Source: Lacimicrobium alkaliphilum (GTDB lineage: Bacteria; Pseudomonadota; Gammaproteobacteria; Enterobacterales; Alteromonadaceae). From it: 64,000 bases of DNA. The stretch lies in contig NZ_NISX01000009.1 in the NCBI RefSeq assembly GCF_002591895.1, positions 62,001-126,000 on the forward strand, in the 5' to 3' direction. The notes below the pieces were generated by a model that was not told where the DNA came from, searched no databases, and was given only the letters and a program-made list of their open reading frames with translations. Positions 1 to 10,625 of the stretch are shown piece after piece (the first letter of the stretch is position 1; each line of letters opens with the position of its first letter). A program made the translations under genes and the position numbers.

Positions 1-2562
1 CAGTGCCTGGTCGAGATTTTCCGGCTGGCTACCGCCTGCCTGGGCCATATCCGCCCGGCCACCACCTTTACCACCAACCTGTTGGGCAACAAAGTTAACC
101 AATTCACCCGCTTTTACTTTTTGGGTCAGATCATTGGTAACACCGGCGATCAGACTGACTTTATTGTCACCCGCTACCGCCAGAACCAGAATGCCAGAGC
201 CTATCTTGTTTTTCAGGGTGTCAGTTAATTCGCGCAGAGACCTGGGCTCCACCCCTTCTAACTTAGCAGACAGCACTTTGACATTATTTATTTCATACGC
301 ATCAGACAATAAATCGGATCCCGCCTGACTGGCGATTTTCTGTTTAAGCTGCTGAACTTCTTTTTCAAGGCTTTTAGACTGTTCCAAAAGTTGGCCAATA
401 CGCTCTGGCAACTTGTGCCAATCACTCTTCACCTGAGCAGCCATCCCATTCAACATTTGACTCTGCTGCTGGGAAAATTTGAGGGCTTCAGCACCTGTCA
501 CCGCCTCAATTCGGCGTACACCTGATGCAATGCCCCCTTCACTGACGATACGAAACAGCCCGATATCCCCTGTCTGTCTGACATGGGTACCGCCACACAG
601 CTCCATAGAAAAATCGCCCATGGATACAACCCTGACCTGATCCTCATACTTTTCCCCAAACAGGGCCTCAGCACCTGCTGACTTCGCCTCTTCCAACCCC
701 ATCAGTTTCGTAGCCAGGGAATGATTCTGGCGGATCTGCTGATTGACCAACGCTTCTATTTCGCATAGTTGTTCAGAGGTAACCGGCTCAAAGTGAGAAA
801 AGTCAAAACGTAAACGTTCCGGCTCTACCAGAGAGCCTTTCTGGTTTACATGCTCTCCCAAAACATTCTTAAGGGCAGCATGTAATAAGTGGGTGGCACT
901 ATGATTGAGCTTAATTGCCTGGCGACGCTGCGCGTCAATTTGTAAGCTGACCTGTTCACCAACCTTCAGGCTGGCCTCCGCTGTACCTTTATGAGCAATG
1001 GCGTTACCCAGTTTGATGGTATCCGTTATGGTAAAACCACCACCGGCAAACCTGAGATAACCGGTATCGCCCACCTGGCCACCCGCCTCGGCATAAAAAG
1101 GCGTGCTGTCGAGTATGACCATGCCCTGCTCACCGCTTTTCAGCTCCTGCACTTTATTGTCAGTACTAAACAACTCCAAAACTCTGGCTTCGCCGCTGTC
1201 CTGTTCATAACCGGTAAACTCAGACGTATTATCGCTGCTGAGCTGGCTATTGTAATCCACGCCGAAGTTGCTGGCTTTCTGGGCTCTTTTTCGCTGCTGC
1301 GCCATGGCCGCATCGAAACCGGCCTCATCAATAGCAAAACCCTTCTCTCGTGCCACATCATTGGTCAGATCGGCCGGGAAACCATAAGTATCATAGAGTT
1401 TAAACACCACGTCGCCGGGAATCGTTTTGTCGCCAAGCTCTTCAAGGGCCTCATGTAATATCTGCATGCCCCGCTCGAGCGTTCTTGAAAACTGTTCCTC
1501 TTCAACTTTCAACACACGCTCTATGGTGCTTTGCTGTGTTTTCAGTTCGGGATACGCCTCACCCATCTGTTCGATCAGCGCACTCACCAGCCTGTAAAAG
1601 AATACATCCCCTGCGCCGAGCTTATAGCCGTGTCGAACTGCGCGACGAATAATGCGCCTTAGCACGTAGCCGCGGCCTTCATTGGAGGGCAATACGCCAT
1701 CTGCAATCAAAAAGCTGCAGGAGCGAATGTGATCAGCCACTACCCGCAAAGACTTATCTTCAAGGTCACTGGCCCCGGTGATCTCTGCCGTCGCCTTAAT
1801 CAGCGCCTGGAACAGATCAATTTCATAGTTGCTGTGCACATCCTGCATAATCGCAGAAATACGCTCCAGCCCCATGCCGGTATCGATGGATTGCTGAGGC
1901 AGGGGTTGCAACGTACCGTCGGCCTGGCGGTTATACTGCATAAACACCAGATTCCAGATTTCGATAAAGCGGTCACCGTCTTCTTCAGGCGTGCCCGGTG
2001 GTCCACCCCAGATATGCTCGCCGTGATCATAAAATATCTCTGAGCAGGGTCCACAGGGCCCGGTATCACCCATCGACCAGAAGTTATCGGACGTGCTGAT
2101 ACGGATGATTTTTTCCGCCGGTACACCGATGTGTTGTGACCAGATGTCAAAGGCTTCATCATCTTCTGCGTAAATGGTTACCAGCAGTTTCTGTGCCGGT
2201 AACTTCAGTTCTTTGGTGAGAAAGTTCCAGGCAAAATTAATCGCTTCCTTTTTGAAGTAATCACCAAAACTGAAATTACCCAGCATTTCAAAAAATGTAT
2301 GGTGGCGCGCCGTATATCCTACATTTTCCAGATCGTTGTGCTTGCCGCCTGCCCGAACGCAGCGCTGAGAAGATACCGCCCGGTTATAACTGCGTTTTTC
2401 TGCACCCAGCAGCAGATCCTTGAACTGATTCATCCCTGCATTGGTAAACAACAGCGTCGGATCATCTGCCGGCACCAGTGAACTGCTGGGCACCAGTTGG
2501 TGTCCGTGGCCAATAAAATAGTTAAAAAATTTGCTTCGAATTTCAGCGGTACTAATAGTCAT
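1..2562 (-). CDS. alaS: Alanyl-tRNA synthetase, 3' end cut by the window edge
   Basis: Charges tRNA-Ala with alanine in the cytoplasm and hydrolyses mischarged Ser/Gly-tRNA. The frame is open for 854 codons from the ATG at 2562 to base 1, so only the last 10-20 residues of a normal ~870-residue AlaS lie outside. The class II catalytic core is visible ([17 protein letters not shown] near residues 90-105), then the editing-domain zinc ligands NHSATHLLH (about residue 556) and CGGTHV (about residue 655), and near the cut end the glycine-rich C-Ala motif [16 protein letters not shown]. recX lies 205 bp upstream in the same direction, the usual recX-alaS order of gammaproteobacteria. Confidence 0.97.
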   Translation of the reverse strand, partial: MTISTAEIRSKFFNYFIGHGHQLVPSSSLVPADDPTLLFTNAGMNQFKDLLLGAEKRSYNRAVSSQRCVRAGGKHNDLENVGYTARHHTFFEMLGNFSFGDYFKKEAINFAWNFLTKELKLPAQKLLVTIYAEDDEAFDIWSQHIGVPAEKIIRISTSDNFWSMGDTGPCGPCSEIFYDHGEHIWGGPPGTPEEDGDRFIEIWNLVFMQYNRQADGTLQPLPQQSIDTGMGLERISAIMQDVHSNYEIDLFQALIKATAEITGASDLEDKSLRVVADHIRSCSFLIADGVLPSNEGRGYVLRRIIRRAVRHGYKLGAGDVFFYRLVSALIEQMGEAYPELKTQQSTIERVLKVEEEQFSRTLERGMQILHEALEELGDKTIPGDVVFKLYDTYGFPADLTNDVAREKGFAIDEAGFDAAMAQQRKRAQKASNFGVDYNSQLSSDNTSEFTGYEQDSGEARVLELFSTDNKVQELKSGEQGMVILDSTPFYAEAGGQVGDTGYLRFAGGGFTITDTIKLGNAIAHKGTAEASLKVGEQVSLQIDAQRRQAIKLNHSATHLLHAALKNVLGEHVNQKGSLVEPERLRFDFSHFEPVTSEQLCEIEALVNQQIRQNHSLATKLMGLEEAKSAGAEALFGEKYEDQVRVVSMGDFSMELCGGTHVRQTGDIGLFRIVSEGGIASGVRRIEAVTGAEALKFSQQQSQMLNGMAAQVKSDWHKLPERIGQLLEQSKSLEKEVQQLKQKIASQAGSDLLSDAYEINNVKVLSAKLEGVEPRSLRELTDTLKNKIGSGILVLAVAGDNKVSLIAGVTNDLTQKVKAGELVNFVAQQVGGKGGGRADMAQAGGSQPENLDQAL

Positions 2563-2767
2563 TGATTATCCCGGATAAGCGGCATTAACAGTAAAAAGTC
2601 ACCTGGGTATATAAATGGAAAAAATCACTCAGGGAGCCTGACAATAGCATGAAAACTTGCTCTGTGTCAGGTGCAAAAACAGCTTTAAACCAGCTGTCTC
2701 AGAGGATCAACCTGACACTTTCAAGCCGTTGAACGCCAGGCGCCCATACAACCACTAAAAATTACCC

Positions 2768-3223
2768 TTAACGGTCTGTTTCCCGGCTCATAGCGTAACG
2801 GATTTGTTCCTGAGTAAAGCCCTTGTACTGAAGGTGTCTGGCGCGTTTTTGTCGTTCTCTGAAGTCAGTCACGGGTTTTGTGTATTTTCTCTGGTACAAG
2901 GCCTTTGCTGCTTCAAACCAGTCCGCCTCCAGTTCCACCAGCGCCAGCTCAATCAGATTGTCGGTTACCTGGCGCTGACGCAGCTCTGCGCGAATACGCA
3001 TTTCTCCCTGCCCTTTAGCAAAGCGCTGACGAGCAAAACTGGCCGCAAAACGGGCATCGGACTGCCAGCCACGTTCAGCAAACTCCTCAACCAACTGACG
3101 GCTGAGTCTGGGATCCAGATCCCGCGCCTGTAATTTCATCAGCAACTCTGACTGACTATGCTCCCGCCGACTAAGCAAATTTGTCAGGCATTCGCGGATG
3201 ATCTTCTTATCGGCTTCTGTCAT
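2768..3223 (-). CDS. recX: Regulatory protein RecX
   Basis: Predicted modulator of RecA filament growth. The 151-residue product has the all-helical RecX make-up: SRREHSQSELLMKL at the N-terminus, FAERGWQSDARFAASFARQR in the middle, and a C-terminal RARHLQYKGFTQEQIRYAM segment. Length and repeats fit the family (150-170 residues). It precedes alaS as in relatives, but recA, which normally sits directly upstream, is not in this window; the upstream neighbour is a divergent acyltransferase gene only 33 bp away. recA may be elsewhere in the genome. Confidence 0.93.
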   Translation of the reverse strand: MTEADKKIIRECLTNLLSRREHSQSELLMKLQARDLDPRLSRQLVEEFAERGWQSDARFAASFARQRFAKGQGEMRIRAELRQRQVTDNLIELALVELEADWFEAAKALYQRKYTKPVTDFRERQKRARHLQYKGFTQEQIRYAMSRETDR

Positions 3224-3256
3224 ATTGCCTCTCTGAGTTTCCCCATTTTATGCCCT

Positions 3257-4396
3257 ATGGATCTGGAATTTATTTTTGTTGACGCCATCAGCGACCTTGA
3301 TCGCCAGCAATGGGATCACCTGGCCGCAGGTTGCGGCCCCTTTTTAGACTATGATTTTCTCCACACCCTCGAGCACACAGATTGTGTGGCACAACACCAC
3401 GGTTGGCAACCCTGCCACCTGGCAGTTTATAGCGGTGGCGTGCTGATTGCCGCCATGCCCCTTTATCAGAAAACGCACAGTTACGGCGAATATGTGTTTG
3501 ATTTTGCCTGGGCTGAAGCCTATCAACGTCATGGCCTGCACTATTACCCTAAACTGGTCAGTGCCATTCCTTTTACCCCTGTCACCGGGCCGAGGCTATT
3601 GTGTGACAAAACACTGACGTCACAGCTGTGGCCTTCTGTGATCAAGCAAATAAAGCAACATTGCCTGCAACGAGAGTTGTCTTCTGCGCATCTGTTATTT
3701 ACCGATACAGACACCAATACACACCTTGTTGAACAAAAATGGTTACACCGCACCTCGGTGCAATTTCACTGGTTTAATCGCGGCTACCAGTGTTTTGAAG
3801 ATTTTACAGACACCTTTAGCTCGCGCAAACGCAAAAATCTGAACAAAGAAAGGGCTCGTCTCGAACAGGCCGGTATCCGCTACCAACACCTTGTGGGTGA
3901 AGAGATCTGTAAGCAGGATATGCTCAATTTTTACCGGTGCTATCAGCAAACGTATTTAAAACGCTCCGGTCACAATGGTTATCTGACGCCGGCGTTTTTC
4001 GAAGCGCTGAGACAAAAAATGGCAGGCAACTTATTGCTGATACAGGCAACTCAGAATAATAAGTTGCTCGCGTCAGCACTGCTGCTGTTTGATAGTCAAA
4101 GCCTGTATGGCCGCTACTGGGGTGCGCTGGAGCCGGTCGACGGGCTGCACTTTGAAGTTTGTTACTATCAGGGAATCGAGTTTTGCATTAAAAACGCTCT
4201 TCAGCATTTTAATCCCGGTACTCAGGGCGAGCACAAGATCCAACGAGGCTTTGAGCCGGTGTACTGTTATTCCGGTCACTGGCTGGCCCGGCCTGAGTTT
4301 CACCAGGCGGTGGCTGACTTTCTGCAGCAAGAGGCCGTACATATCCGCAGCTACAAAGAGCAGGCCGAATCCTTGTTGCCTTTCCGGCAAAGCTGA
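3257..4396 (+). CDS. FemAB-like acyltransferase, DUF482/COG3146 family
   Basis: Predicted cytoplasmic N-acyltransferase of the family annotated as DUF482 or peptidogalycan biosynthesis/recognition protein; the substrate is unknown. The 379-residue protein shows family signatures: GPFLDYDFLHTLEHT near residue 25, AMPLYQKTHSYGEYVFDFAW near 65-85, FSSRKRKNLNKERARLEQAG near 190-210 and KIQRGFEPV near residue 330. I start at the ATG at 3257; the frame is open further upstream to 3158, but that part overlaps divergent recX and looks non-coding. It stands alone between recX and a DUF938 gene. Family assignment is firm, function is not. Confidence 0.85.
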   Translation: MDLEFIFVDAISDLDRQQWDHLAAGCGPFLDYDFLHTLEHTDCVAQHHGWQPCHLAVYSGGVLIAAMPLYQKTHSYGEYVFDFAWAEAYQRHGLHYYPKLVSAIPFTPVTGPRLLCDKTLTSQLWPSVIKQIKQHCLQRELSSAHLLFTDTDTNTHLVEQKWLHRTSVQFHWFNRGYQCFEDFTDTFSSRKRKNLNKERARLEQAGIRYQHLVGEEICKQDMLNFYRCYQQTYLKRSGHNGYLTPAFFEALRQKMAGNLLLIQATQNNKLLASALLLFDSQSLYGRYWGALEPVDGLHFEVCYYQGIEFCIKNALQHFNPGTQGEHKIQRGFEPVYCYSGHWLARPEFHQAVADFLQQEAVHIRSYKEQAESLLPFRQS

Positions 4397-4552
4397 TACC
4401 TCTGACTCCGTCGTGCCGGATTTATCCAGCACCTTTGATTACAAGAAGTGATTGGTTAGCACATTGCTAATTCAAAGGTTGCTGGGCTTGACCCGGTACC
4501 TTTGTCAGACGGCTGAATAGTTTATCCCTGGCTGCACGGCTGGCCTTACAAG

Positions 4553-4572
4553 ATCCTGACTTTCGTCAGGAT
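4553..4572. repeat. REP-like hairpin
   Basis: Perfect 8-bp inverted repeat with a TTTC loop (ATCCTGAC / GTCAGGAT) in the 233-bp gap between two convergent genes. G-rich sequence follows it. It has no T-run, so a dispersed palindromic repeat is more likely than a rho-independent terminator. Confidence 0.4.
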
Positions 4573-4629
4573 GACGGGGGGCCGGTGACAAGGGGGGACT
4601 GGATGACGGAGATAGTGTCAGAAGTCAGC

Positions 4630-5220
4630 TCAGCGCTTGCGCCACTCAAGCAACTGGTTATTGGCCGGTAACTGATAACGACGACTGAGCACCAGCCCTC
4701 GTCCCTCAGCCCAGCTCCGCAGTTCCGAAATATCACGTATACCACCGCAGCCGCGGCTTTTAAGACTCTGGTCAAAAGCCTGGTTACTGTCGCTGGTATA
4801 TTGCCCATTAATATTAAAGGGCCCGTATTGGCAAAACACACCGCCTGAAGGCAGGTTGTCGGCCACCAGCTGCATCATCAGCCTGGCCTCGTCAACCTGC
4901 ATAATATGGGTGGTATTGGCGGTAAACACGCCATCAAATTTAGACTCTGGCCAGCAGTCTTCACCAACAGTAAAGCTTAAAGGGCGGATTAAATCAGGCG
5001 AGGGAAATTCATCAATCCAGGCATTAATGCCCGGATGATGCACTGGCATATCGCTGGTCTGCCAGCGAAGATGCGGCAGATTGGCGGCAAGGAACACGGC
5101 ATGCTGACCGGTACCACTGCCAATTTCCAGCACCGATCTGGTATCGGCAAAGGCCGTTTTCAGCACATCCAGAATCGGCTGTTGGTTATTTTCACAGGCC
5201 TGGCTAAAGGGTTTGCTCAT
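4630..5220 (-). CDS. DUF938 SAM-dependent methyltransferase-like protein
   Basis: 196 residues from the ATG at 5220 (MSKPFSQACENNQQPIL); a TTG seven codons further out is also in frame but less likely. SAM-binding motif I is clear (VLEIGSGTGQHAVFLA, about residues 33-48), followed by TSDMPVHHPGINAWI and by FTANTTHIMQV and CQYGPFNINGQYTSDSNQAFD, which are typical of the DUF938 family. Members are predicted cytoplasmic methyltransferases of unknown substrate. It stands alone, convergent with the acyltransferase gene. Confidence 0.85.
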   Translation of the reverse strand: MSKPFSQACENNQQPILDVLKTAFADTRSVLEIGSGTGQHAVFLAANLPHLRWQTSDMPVHHPGINAWIDEFPSPDLIRPLSFTVGEDCWPESKFDGVFTANTTHIMQVDEARLMMQLVADNLPSGGVFCQYGPFNINGQYTSDSNQAFDQSLKSRGCGGIRDISELRSWAEGRGLVLSRRYQLPANNQLLEWRKR

Positions 5221-5350
5221 GGGAATATTGAGTTGTCGCAAAACGCCAGCCTAACGGTAAACCCGCTTCGATGTAAACCAAAGACACAAATAACCACAAG
5301 GGCTCGGAGCGAACAGAGGTTTAAAGGGGGGAACGTTACATACCTCAGAG

Positions 5351-5434
5351 TTTCCCCTGCGCCCCTGCAAGATCACAGGCTTTTTATTTGTTGATCTCGC
5401 TGAGGCGCAAAGGCGCGAAGAGGGCTACACAGCA
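5351..5434. repeat. Dispersed direct repeat, copy 1
   Basis: Shares TGCGCCCCTGC-AGATC, TTTATTTGTTGATCTCGCTG, AGGCGCAAAG and AGGGCTACA with the copy at 5590-5685. The two copies differ at scattered positions, so they are old or inserted independently. Confidence 0.6.
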
Positions 5435-5589
5435 GTTTCGTTCAAAGGTATGTGGTAAAAATAATAAGGCACTGGATTCCCGCCAACGGCTACGGGAACG
5501 ACAGCCAGTCATGCCCGAGTGTTGTTATCGGGCATCCAGTGACCTTTGAGAGAGACAAGATTAACCGCAGCCCCGAGAAGCTCCCTCTG

Positions 5590-5685
5590 TATTTTCCCTG
5601 CGAGCCCTGCGCCCCTGCGAGATCCCGGGCTTTTATTTGTTGATCTCGCTGAGGCGCAAAGATCGCAGAGGGCTACAGAGCAAGC
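5590..5685. repeat. Dispersed direct repeat, copy 2
   Basis: Second copy of the unit seen at 5351-5434, in the same orientation, ending about 75 bp before the stop codon of the downstream methionine synthase gene. Confidence 0.6.
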
Positions 5686-5758
5686 CTCTCCGTTTTATTT
5701 GCAAACTCTGCGGCTCTGCGATGAATTTTTACTTTAGTTTATTCCGTGGTTAAAAAAA

Positions 5759-8383
5759 CTACCCCAGATTCGGTGCCAGCCATTTTTCGGCTTTTTCTAC
5801 ACTCCAGGCTTTTCGCGTCGCGTAGTCTTCAAGCTGATCACGCTGAATCTGCGCCACAGCAAAGTATTTGCTGTCAGGGTGAGCAAAATACCAGCCAGAA
5901 ACAGAAGCTCCCGGCCACATCGCGTAGCTTTCGGTCAATGTCATACCTGTGTGCTTTTCTGCTTCGAGTAAATCCCAGATCTTCTGTTTCTCGGTATGTT
6001 CAGGGCAGGCGGCATAGCCGGGAGCCGGGCGAATACCCTGATACTTTTCGCGGATCAGAGATGCGTTATCCAGCTGCTCATCAGCGGCATATCCCCACAA
6101 TGTTTTGCGCACAGTTTCATGCAAATACTCGGCAAACGCCTCCGCCAGTCTATCCGCCACCGCTTTAACCATAATCGCGTTATAGTCATCGCCGTTTTGT
6201 TTGTGAGCTTCTGCAAGTTCTTCTTCACCTATTCCGGCGGTCACTGCAAAGGCGCCTGTATAGTCGGCTATGCCGGACTCCTTACTGGCAACAAAATCAC
6301 TTAAACAATAGTTTGGAAAATCTCTTTTTTCGGTCTGCTGCCGCAGATGGCATGCAGTGGTGAGCAACGATTTACGCGTATCATCACTGTAGATCTCCAC
6401 ATCATCGCCAACACGATTAGCGGGGAAAAGCCCCACCACTCCTTTGGCCTTTAAGTCACCGGATTGCTGAAAGTCATCGAGCATGGCATTGGCATCGGCA
6501 AACACCTTCTTCGCCTCCTCCCCCACTATTTCATCATCAAAAATACGTGGATATTTACCTGCCAGTGACCAGGTTAAGAAAAACGGTGTCCAGTCTATGT
6601 ATTCACGCAAGGTGGTTATATCCGCTTCCACCGCCTGCACACCTAACTGGTTCGGCGTTTTCGGCTGGTAATGACTGAAGTCCGGCACAAAAGCATTGGC
6701 TCTGGCAGCGTCTAAGGTTACGGGTTTTGTGCGCGGTTTTTTACGGGCATGTTGCTCGCGTACCTTATCGTATTCAGTACTTAACTGCGCAACATAGCCC
6801 TCACGATCTGTTTTGGAGATAAGCTTCTGGCACACTCCCACGGCTCTTGAGGCATTGGGTACATAGACTACAGGGCCGTGGTAGTTTTGTTCGATCTTCA
6901 CGGCCGTATGGGCCTTGGATGTGGTAGCGCCGCCAATCAATAATGGCAATTCAAATCCCTTGCGTTCCATCTCTTTCGCCACATGTACCATTTCATCCAG
7001 TGATGGCGTGATCAGTCCCGACAGACCAATCATCTGTGCACCTTCATCCACTGCGGTCTGCAGGATTTTTTCGCAGGGCACCATCACGCCCATGTCGATC
7101 ACTTCAAAGTTATTACACTGCAGCACCACCCCCACAATATTCTTACCGATATCATGCACATCGCCTTTAACCGTAGCGAGCAGAATTTTACCATTGCTGC
7201 TGCCCTCGGATTTTTCCCGTTCGATATAGGGTTGCAGATAAGCCACGGCTTTTTTCATCACCCGCGCCGATTTAACCACCTGGGGCAGAAACATCTTGCC
7301 TTCGCCGAACAGATCCCCCACCACATTCATGCCATCCATCAACGGACCTTCAATCACGTGCAAAGGCAGATCCGCTTCCTGGCGTGCGGATTCGGTATCT
7401 TCAATGATAAAGTCCATAATGCCCTTAACAAGAGCATGTTCGAGGCGCTTTTTCACCGGCCACTGCCGCCACTCCTGAGTTTCTTTGACAACTTCCTTGC
7501 CATCACCCTGATATTTAGGCGCCAGTTCCAGCAGTCTGTCGGTACCCTCGGGAGTACGGTTGAGAATCACATCCTCAACCGCTTCACGCAGTTCATCAGG
7601 AATATCGTCATACACTGCCAGTTGACCGGCATTGACAATGGCCATATCCATCCCCGCCTTGATCGCATAATACAAAAACACGGAGTGCATGGCCTCGCGC
7701 ACCGGGTTATTACCACGAAAAGAGAAGGAAATATTCGACAGCCCACCGGAGACATGAGCATAAGGAAGATGTTGCTTAATTCTGCGCGTGGCATTGATAA
7801 AATCCACCGCATAATTGTTGTGCTCTTCAATGCCGGTAGCTACGGCAAAAATATTCGGATCGAAGATAATATCTTCAGCAGGGAAGCCGATTTTCTCAGT
7901 CAGTAAACGATAGCTGCGCTGGCATATCTCAAATTTCCGATCTTCGGTATCCGCCTGGCCCTTTTCATCAAACGCCATCACCACAGTCGCGGCACCATAG
8001 CGTTTAAGCAGGCTGGCCTGATGCAAAAATTGCTCTTCACCTTCTTTAAGGCTGATGGAGTTAACAATGGCCTTACCTTGAACACATTTAAGCCCGGCTT
8101 CGATCACTGTCCACTTGGAGGAGTCAATCATCACCGGTACCCTGGAAATATCGGGCTCCGAGGCAATCAGGTTTAAAAACCGTACCATCGCTGCTTCTGA
8201 GTCCAGCATCGCCTCATCCATATTGATATCGATGATCTGGGCGCCGTTTTCTACCTGCTGGCGGGCCACATCCAGGGCCGTTTCGTAATCTTCGTCCATG
8301 ATCAGCCGTTTGAACTTAGCTGAACCGGTGACATTGGTGCGCTCGCCGATATTGATAAAGCTGGCGCTTGCAAGATTTGTCAT
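5759..8383 (-). CDS. metH: Methionine synthase (B12-dependent), pterin/cobalamin/activation part
   Basis: Second piece of cobalamin-dependent methionine synthase. The 874-residue protein starts exactly where the pterin-binding module begins ([18 protein letters not shown] at residue 9) and carries, in order, the methyltetrahydrofolate-binding barrel, the cobalamin cap ([20 protein letters not shown]), the B12 motif with lower-ligand histidine ([13 protein letters not shown]) and the AdoMet-binding reactivation domain ([19 protein letters not shown] near residue 790). It lacks the homocysteine-binding domain, which is the separate upstream gene. The ATG at 8383 has its own ribosome site (AAGGTAG). 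Enzymes of other gammaproteobacteria are single ~1230-residue chains, so the two products must cooperate for a complete reaction (inference). Confidence 0.93.
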   Translation of the reverse strand: MTNLASASFINIGERTNVTGSAKFKRLIMDEDYETALDVARQQVENGAQIIDINMDEAMLDSEAAMVRFLNLIASEPDISRVPVMIDSSKWTVIEAGLKCVQGKAIVNSISLKEGEEQFLHQASLLKRYGAATVVMAFDEKGQADTEDRKFEICQRSYRLLTEKIGFPAEDIIFDPNIFAVATGIEEHNNYAVDFINATRRIKQHLPYAHVSGGLSNISFSFRGNNPVREAMHSVFLYYAIKAGMDMAIVNAGQLAVYDDIPDELREAVEDVILNRTPEGTDRLLELAPKYQGDGKEVVKETQEWRQWPVKKRLEHALVKGIMDFIIEDTESARQEADLPLHVIEGPLMDGMNVVGDLFGEGKMFLPQVVKSARVMKKAVAYLQPYIEREKSEGSSNGKILLATVKGDVHDIGKNIVGVVLQCNNFEVIDMGVMVPCEKILQTAVDEGAQMIGLSGLITPSLDEMVHVAKEMERKGFELPLLIGGATTSKAHTAVKIEQNYHGPVVYVPNASRAVGVCQKLISKTDREGYVAQLSTEYDKVREQHARKKPRTKPVTLDAARANAFVPDFSHYQPKTPNQLGVQAVEADITTLREYIDWTPFFLTWSLAGKYPRIFDDEIVGEEAKKVFADANAMLDDFQQSGDLKAKGVVGLFPANRVGDDVEIYSDDTRKSLLTTACHLRQQTEKRDFPNYCLSDFVASKESGIADYTGAFAVTAGIGEEELAEAHKQNGDDYNAIMVKAVADRLAEAFAEYLHETVRKTLWGYAADEQLDNASLIREKYQGIRPAPGYAACPEHTEKQKIWDLLEAEKHTGMTLTESYAMWPGASVSGWYFAHPDSKYFAVAQIQRDQLEDYATRKAWSVEKAEKWLAPNLG

Positions 8384-8430
8384 AACTACCTTATATCCCG
8401 AAATTACTGTGCCCAGGTCAGAAATGCGAA

Positions 8431-8509
8431 TTTTGGCCCGTGATCAAGGCGGGAGGGCGCAGTGTATAAAACATACATGAGCACTTCCAACACAGAGCAC
8501 GGGCCAAAA
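8431..8509. repeat. Inverted-repeat element inside the metH split
   Basis: A perfect 12-bp inverted repeat, TTTTGGCCCGTG at 8431-8442 and CACGGGCCAAAA at 8498-8509, encloses 55 bp with a smaller inner palindrome (TGTAT-AAAAC-ATACA). The element fills most of the 156-bp gap between the two metH genes. It looks like a small non-autonomous palindromic element, though a processing or attenuation hairpin in the metA-metH transcript cannot be excluded. Confidence 0.6.
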
Positions 8510-8539
8510 GGCCATTTATGGACGGGCACTAACTGTTTA

Positions 8540-9583
8540 TCAATGTACGAATGGCTCCAGACCGGACAAACGCAGTTTTACTTCAGGTTGTGCCGGCTTT
8601 CTTGGCGGCAATCCTTCAACGGCGTCGGCAATCGCTTTGATATGCTCCGGGCTAGTACCGCAACACCCACCTACAATATTAAGCAACCCTGACTCCGCCC
8701 ATTCTCGGATATGCACGGCCATTTCGTCCCCTTCCATATCGTATTCACCAAATTCATTAGGCAAGCCTGCGTTGGGATGCGCCGATACCGCACATTCGGC
8801 GATGTCACTGATTTCTTTTACATATTGGCGCAGTAAATCCGGCCCTAACGCGCAGTTGAGGCCAAAAGATACAGGTTTAACATGCCGCAATGAGTAATAA
8901 AACGCTTCAGCGGTCTGCCCGGACAAGGTACGCCCGGAAGCATCGGTGATGGTACCGGAAATCATTACTGGCAGGCGGTGGCAGCGTTTGTCGAAGGTAT
9001 TTTCAATGGCAAACAGGGCTGCCTTGGCATTGAGAGTATCGAATATTGTTTCCACCAGAATTAGATCGGCGCCGCCTTCCATCAAGCCATCACAGGCCTC
9101 TTCATAGGCTTCAACCAGTGAATCAAAATTGACATTACGCTTACCCGGATCATTGACATCAGGCGATATCGACGCCGTTCGGTTCGTCGGCCCCAGTACC
9201 CCGGCCACAAAACGGGGCTTATCGGCTGTACTGTACTGCTGTGCTGCTTCGCAGGCCAGCTGGGCTGCGGCCACATTGATCTCATGTACCAGTGATTGCA
9301 TGTCGTAATCGGCCATGGCAATAGACGTCGCATTAAAGGTATTGGTTTCGATGATATCCGCTCCGGCGGCCAGATTCTGGCCATGGATATCGCGGATCAA
9401 ATCCGGCTGCGTCAACACCAGCAAGTCATTATTACCTTTAATATCACTGTGCCAGTCGGAAAAACGTTCGCCCCGATAATCATCCTCTTCGAGCTTGCGG
9501 CGCTGGATCATGGTGCCCATGGCGCCATCGAGAATCAGAATTCTCTGCTTGAGGGCCCGGGTGAAAATACTTGAATCAGTCAA
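8540..9583 (-). CDS. metH: Methionine synthase, homocysteine-binding part
   Basis: First piece of B12-dependent methionine synthase: only the homocysteine S-methyltransferase barrel. Visible are [20 protein letters not shown] at the N-terminus, ETNTFNAT, the first zinc-ligand region [10 protein letters not shown] and the paired cysteines in [20 protein letters not shown]. The protein ends at [12 protein letters not shown], the linker that in one-chain MetH runs straight into the pterin module. There is no ATG; I prefer the TTG at 9583, five bases after AGGAAGG, although a TTG at 9601 is also in frame. metA ends 25 bp upstream, so metA-metH-metH probably form one transcript. Confidence 0.9.
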   Translation of the reverse strand: MTDSSIFTRALKQRILILDGAMGTMIQRRKLEEDDYRGERFSDWHSDIKGNNDLLVLTQPDLIRDIHGQNLAAGADIIETNTFNATSIAMADYDMQSLVHEINVAAAQLACEAAQQYSTADKPRFVAGVLGPTNRTASISPDVNDPGKRNVNFDSLVEAYEEACDGLMEGGADLILVETIFDTLNAKAALFAIENTFDKRCHRLPVMISGTITDASGRTLSGQTAEAFYYSLRHVKPVSFGLNCALGPDLLRQYVKEISDIAECAVSAHPNAGLPNEFGEYDMEGDEMAVHIREWAESGLLNIVGGCCGTSPEHIKAIADAVEGLPPRKPAQPEVKLRLSGLEPFVH

Positions 9584-9608
9584 AAAAACCTTCCTATTCA
9601 AATGGCTA

Positions 9609-10526
9609 TCAGGCTATATCTGACAGGTTGTAAGGGGTAATCTGGTACACATAATAATTCAGCCAGTTGGTAAACAACAGGCTACCGTGAGAGCGCCAGC
9701 TCATCACCGGTGGCTGCGCCGGATCATCATTGAGAAAGTAGTTGTCTGGCAGCTCGGGCTTAATCCCGGCTTTTAAATCACGGTAATATTCCTGCGCCAG
9801 GGTATCAGAATCATATTCCGGATGGCCCGTGACAAAAACCATGCGCTTGTCTTTGCTGGCAACGATATAGGCCCCGGCCTGCTCGGAGCTGGCCAGAATA
9901 TCCAGTTCCGGCTGACTGTCGTAATCATCCAGCGCCACCTCACCGAAACGGGAATGAGGCGCGTTAAATATCGGATCGAAGCCGCGTAGCAGTTCATCAT
10001 GCTCTTGTTTTACCTGATGGGCATACACGCCGGAAAGTTTGCTTTCACGCAGAAAACGGTTCAGCCCGAAATAATGATATACCGCGGCATGAGCCGCCCA
10101 GCAAAGAAACAGGGTGGACTGCACATGACGTCGGGCCCAGTCCATCACTACCTGCATTTTGTCCCAATATTTTACCTGCTCATAATCCAGCATCGCCAGG
10201 GGCGCACCGGTGACAATCAGACCATCATACTTTTTGTTCACGACATCTTCGAACTGATGATAAAACGCATCCATATGAGCCTTGGGCGTATTTTTAGGGG
10301 CTTCGGTATCAATACGAATCAAATCCACACTGATCTGCAACGGTGTGTTAGATAACAACCGCAATAACTGTACTTCAGTTTCTATCTTGTTCGGCATCAG
10401 ATTGAGTATCCCGACCTGCAAAGGACGAATATCCTGATTGACGGCACGATTGCTCTCCATCACGAAGATATTCTCTTCGCTTAGAACATCCTGCGCCGGC
10501 AACTCACCGGGTATACAAATAGGCAT
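9609..10526 (-). CDS. metA: Homoserine O-succinyltransferase
   Basis: First committed step of methionine synthesis: acylation of homoserine. 305 residues from the ATG at 10526, preceded by a strong ribosome site (AGGAGAG); the frame extends 20 codons further but without support. It has the class I glutamine-amidotransferase-like fold of MetA, with the nucleophilic cysteine in [31 protein letters not shown] near the start, and [20 protein letters not shown] with the catalytic His/Glu. Succinyl versus acetyl-CoA use cannot be read with certainty. It heads the methionine block and has Met boxes in its promoter region. Confidence 0.95.
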   Translation of the reverse strand: MPICIPGELPAQDVLSEENIFVMESNRAVNQDIRPLQVGILNLMPNKIETEVQLLRLLSNTPLQISVDLIRIDTEAPKNTPKAHMDAFYHQFEDVVNKKYDGLIVTGAPLAMLDYEQVKYWDKMQVVMDWARRHVQSTLFLCWAAHAAVYHYFGLNRFLRESKLSGVYAHQVKQEHDELLRGFDPIFNAPHSRFGEVALDDYDSQPELDILASSEQAGAYIVASKDKRMVFVTGHPEYDSDTLAQEYYRDLKAGIKPELPDNYFLNDDPAQPPVMSWRSHGSLLFTNWLNYYVYQITPYNLSDIA

Positions 10527-10593
10527 GGGCTCTCTCCTGAGAAAAGATCTGACTGTGGCGATACTCACCACCACCGATCTTGCCAACTAAAAG

Positions 10594-10625
10594 AGAAATG
10601 TCAACATCTTTACGTCTAGACGTCT
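10594..10625 (-). promoter_or_regulatory. Tandem Met boxes (MetJ operator)
   Basis: Four adjacent 8-mers can be read: 10594-10601 and 10602-10609 (each 5/8), 10610-10617 TTACGTCT (6/8) and 10618-10625 AGACGTCT (8/8 to the MetJ consensus). MetJ dimers bind such arrays cooperatively with S-adenosylmethionine. The array ends 68 bp upstream of the metA ATG, so metA and the two metH genes behind it are probably repressed by methionine surplus. Confidence 0.75.

Larger units (their letters stand above)
5221..5758. other. Intergenic stretch with dispersed repeats, no gene
   Basis: No convincing coding sequence here. The stretch is built of repeats: two diverged copies of a ~80-bp unit (5351-5434 and 5590-5685), both with TTTGTTGATCTCGCTGAGG, and between them a segment bounded by CACTGGAT (from 5470) and ATCCAGTG (to about 5541) containing ATTCCCGCC...CGGGAAC. 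These resemble the small dispersed elements of Alteromonadales genomes. Nothing suggests transcription from within it. Confidence 0.55.

Noticed and set aside
991-1458. 155-codon plus-strand frame opposite alaS
   Set aside because: Shadow of the alaS reading frame, which carries all conserved synthetase motifs.
7154-7906. 250-codon plus-strand frame opposite metH
   Set aside because: Lies wholly inside the coding sequence of metH on the other strand; the peptide has no recognisable motif.
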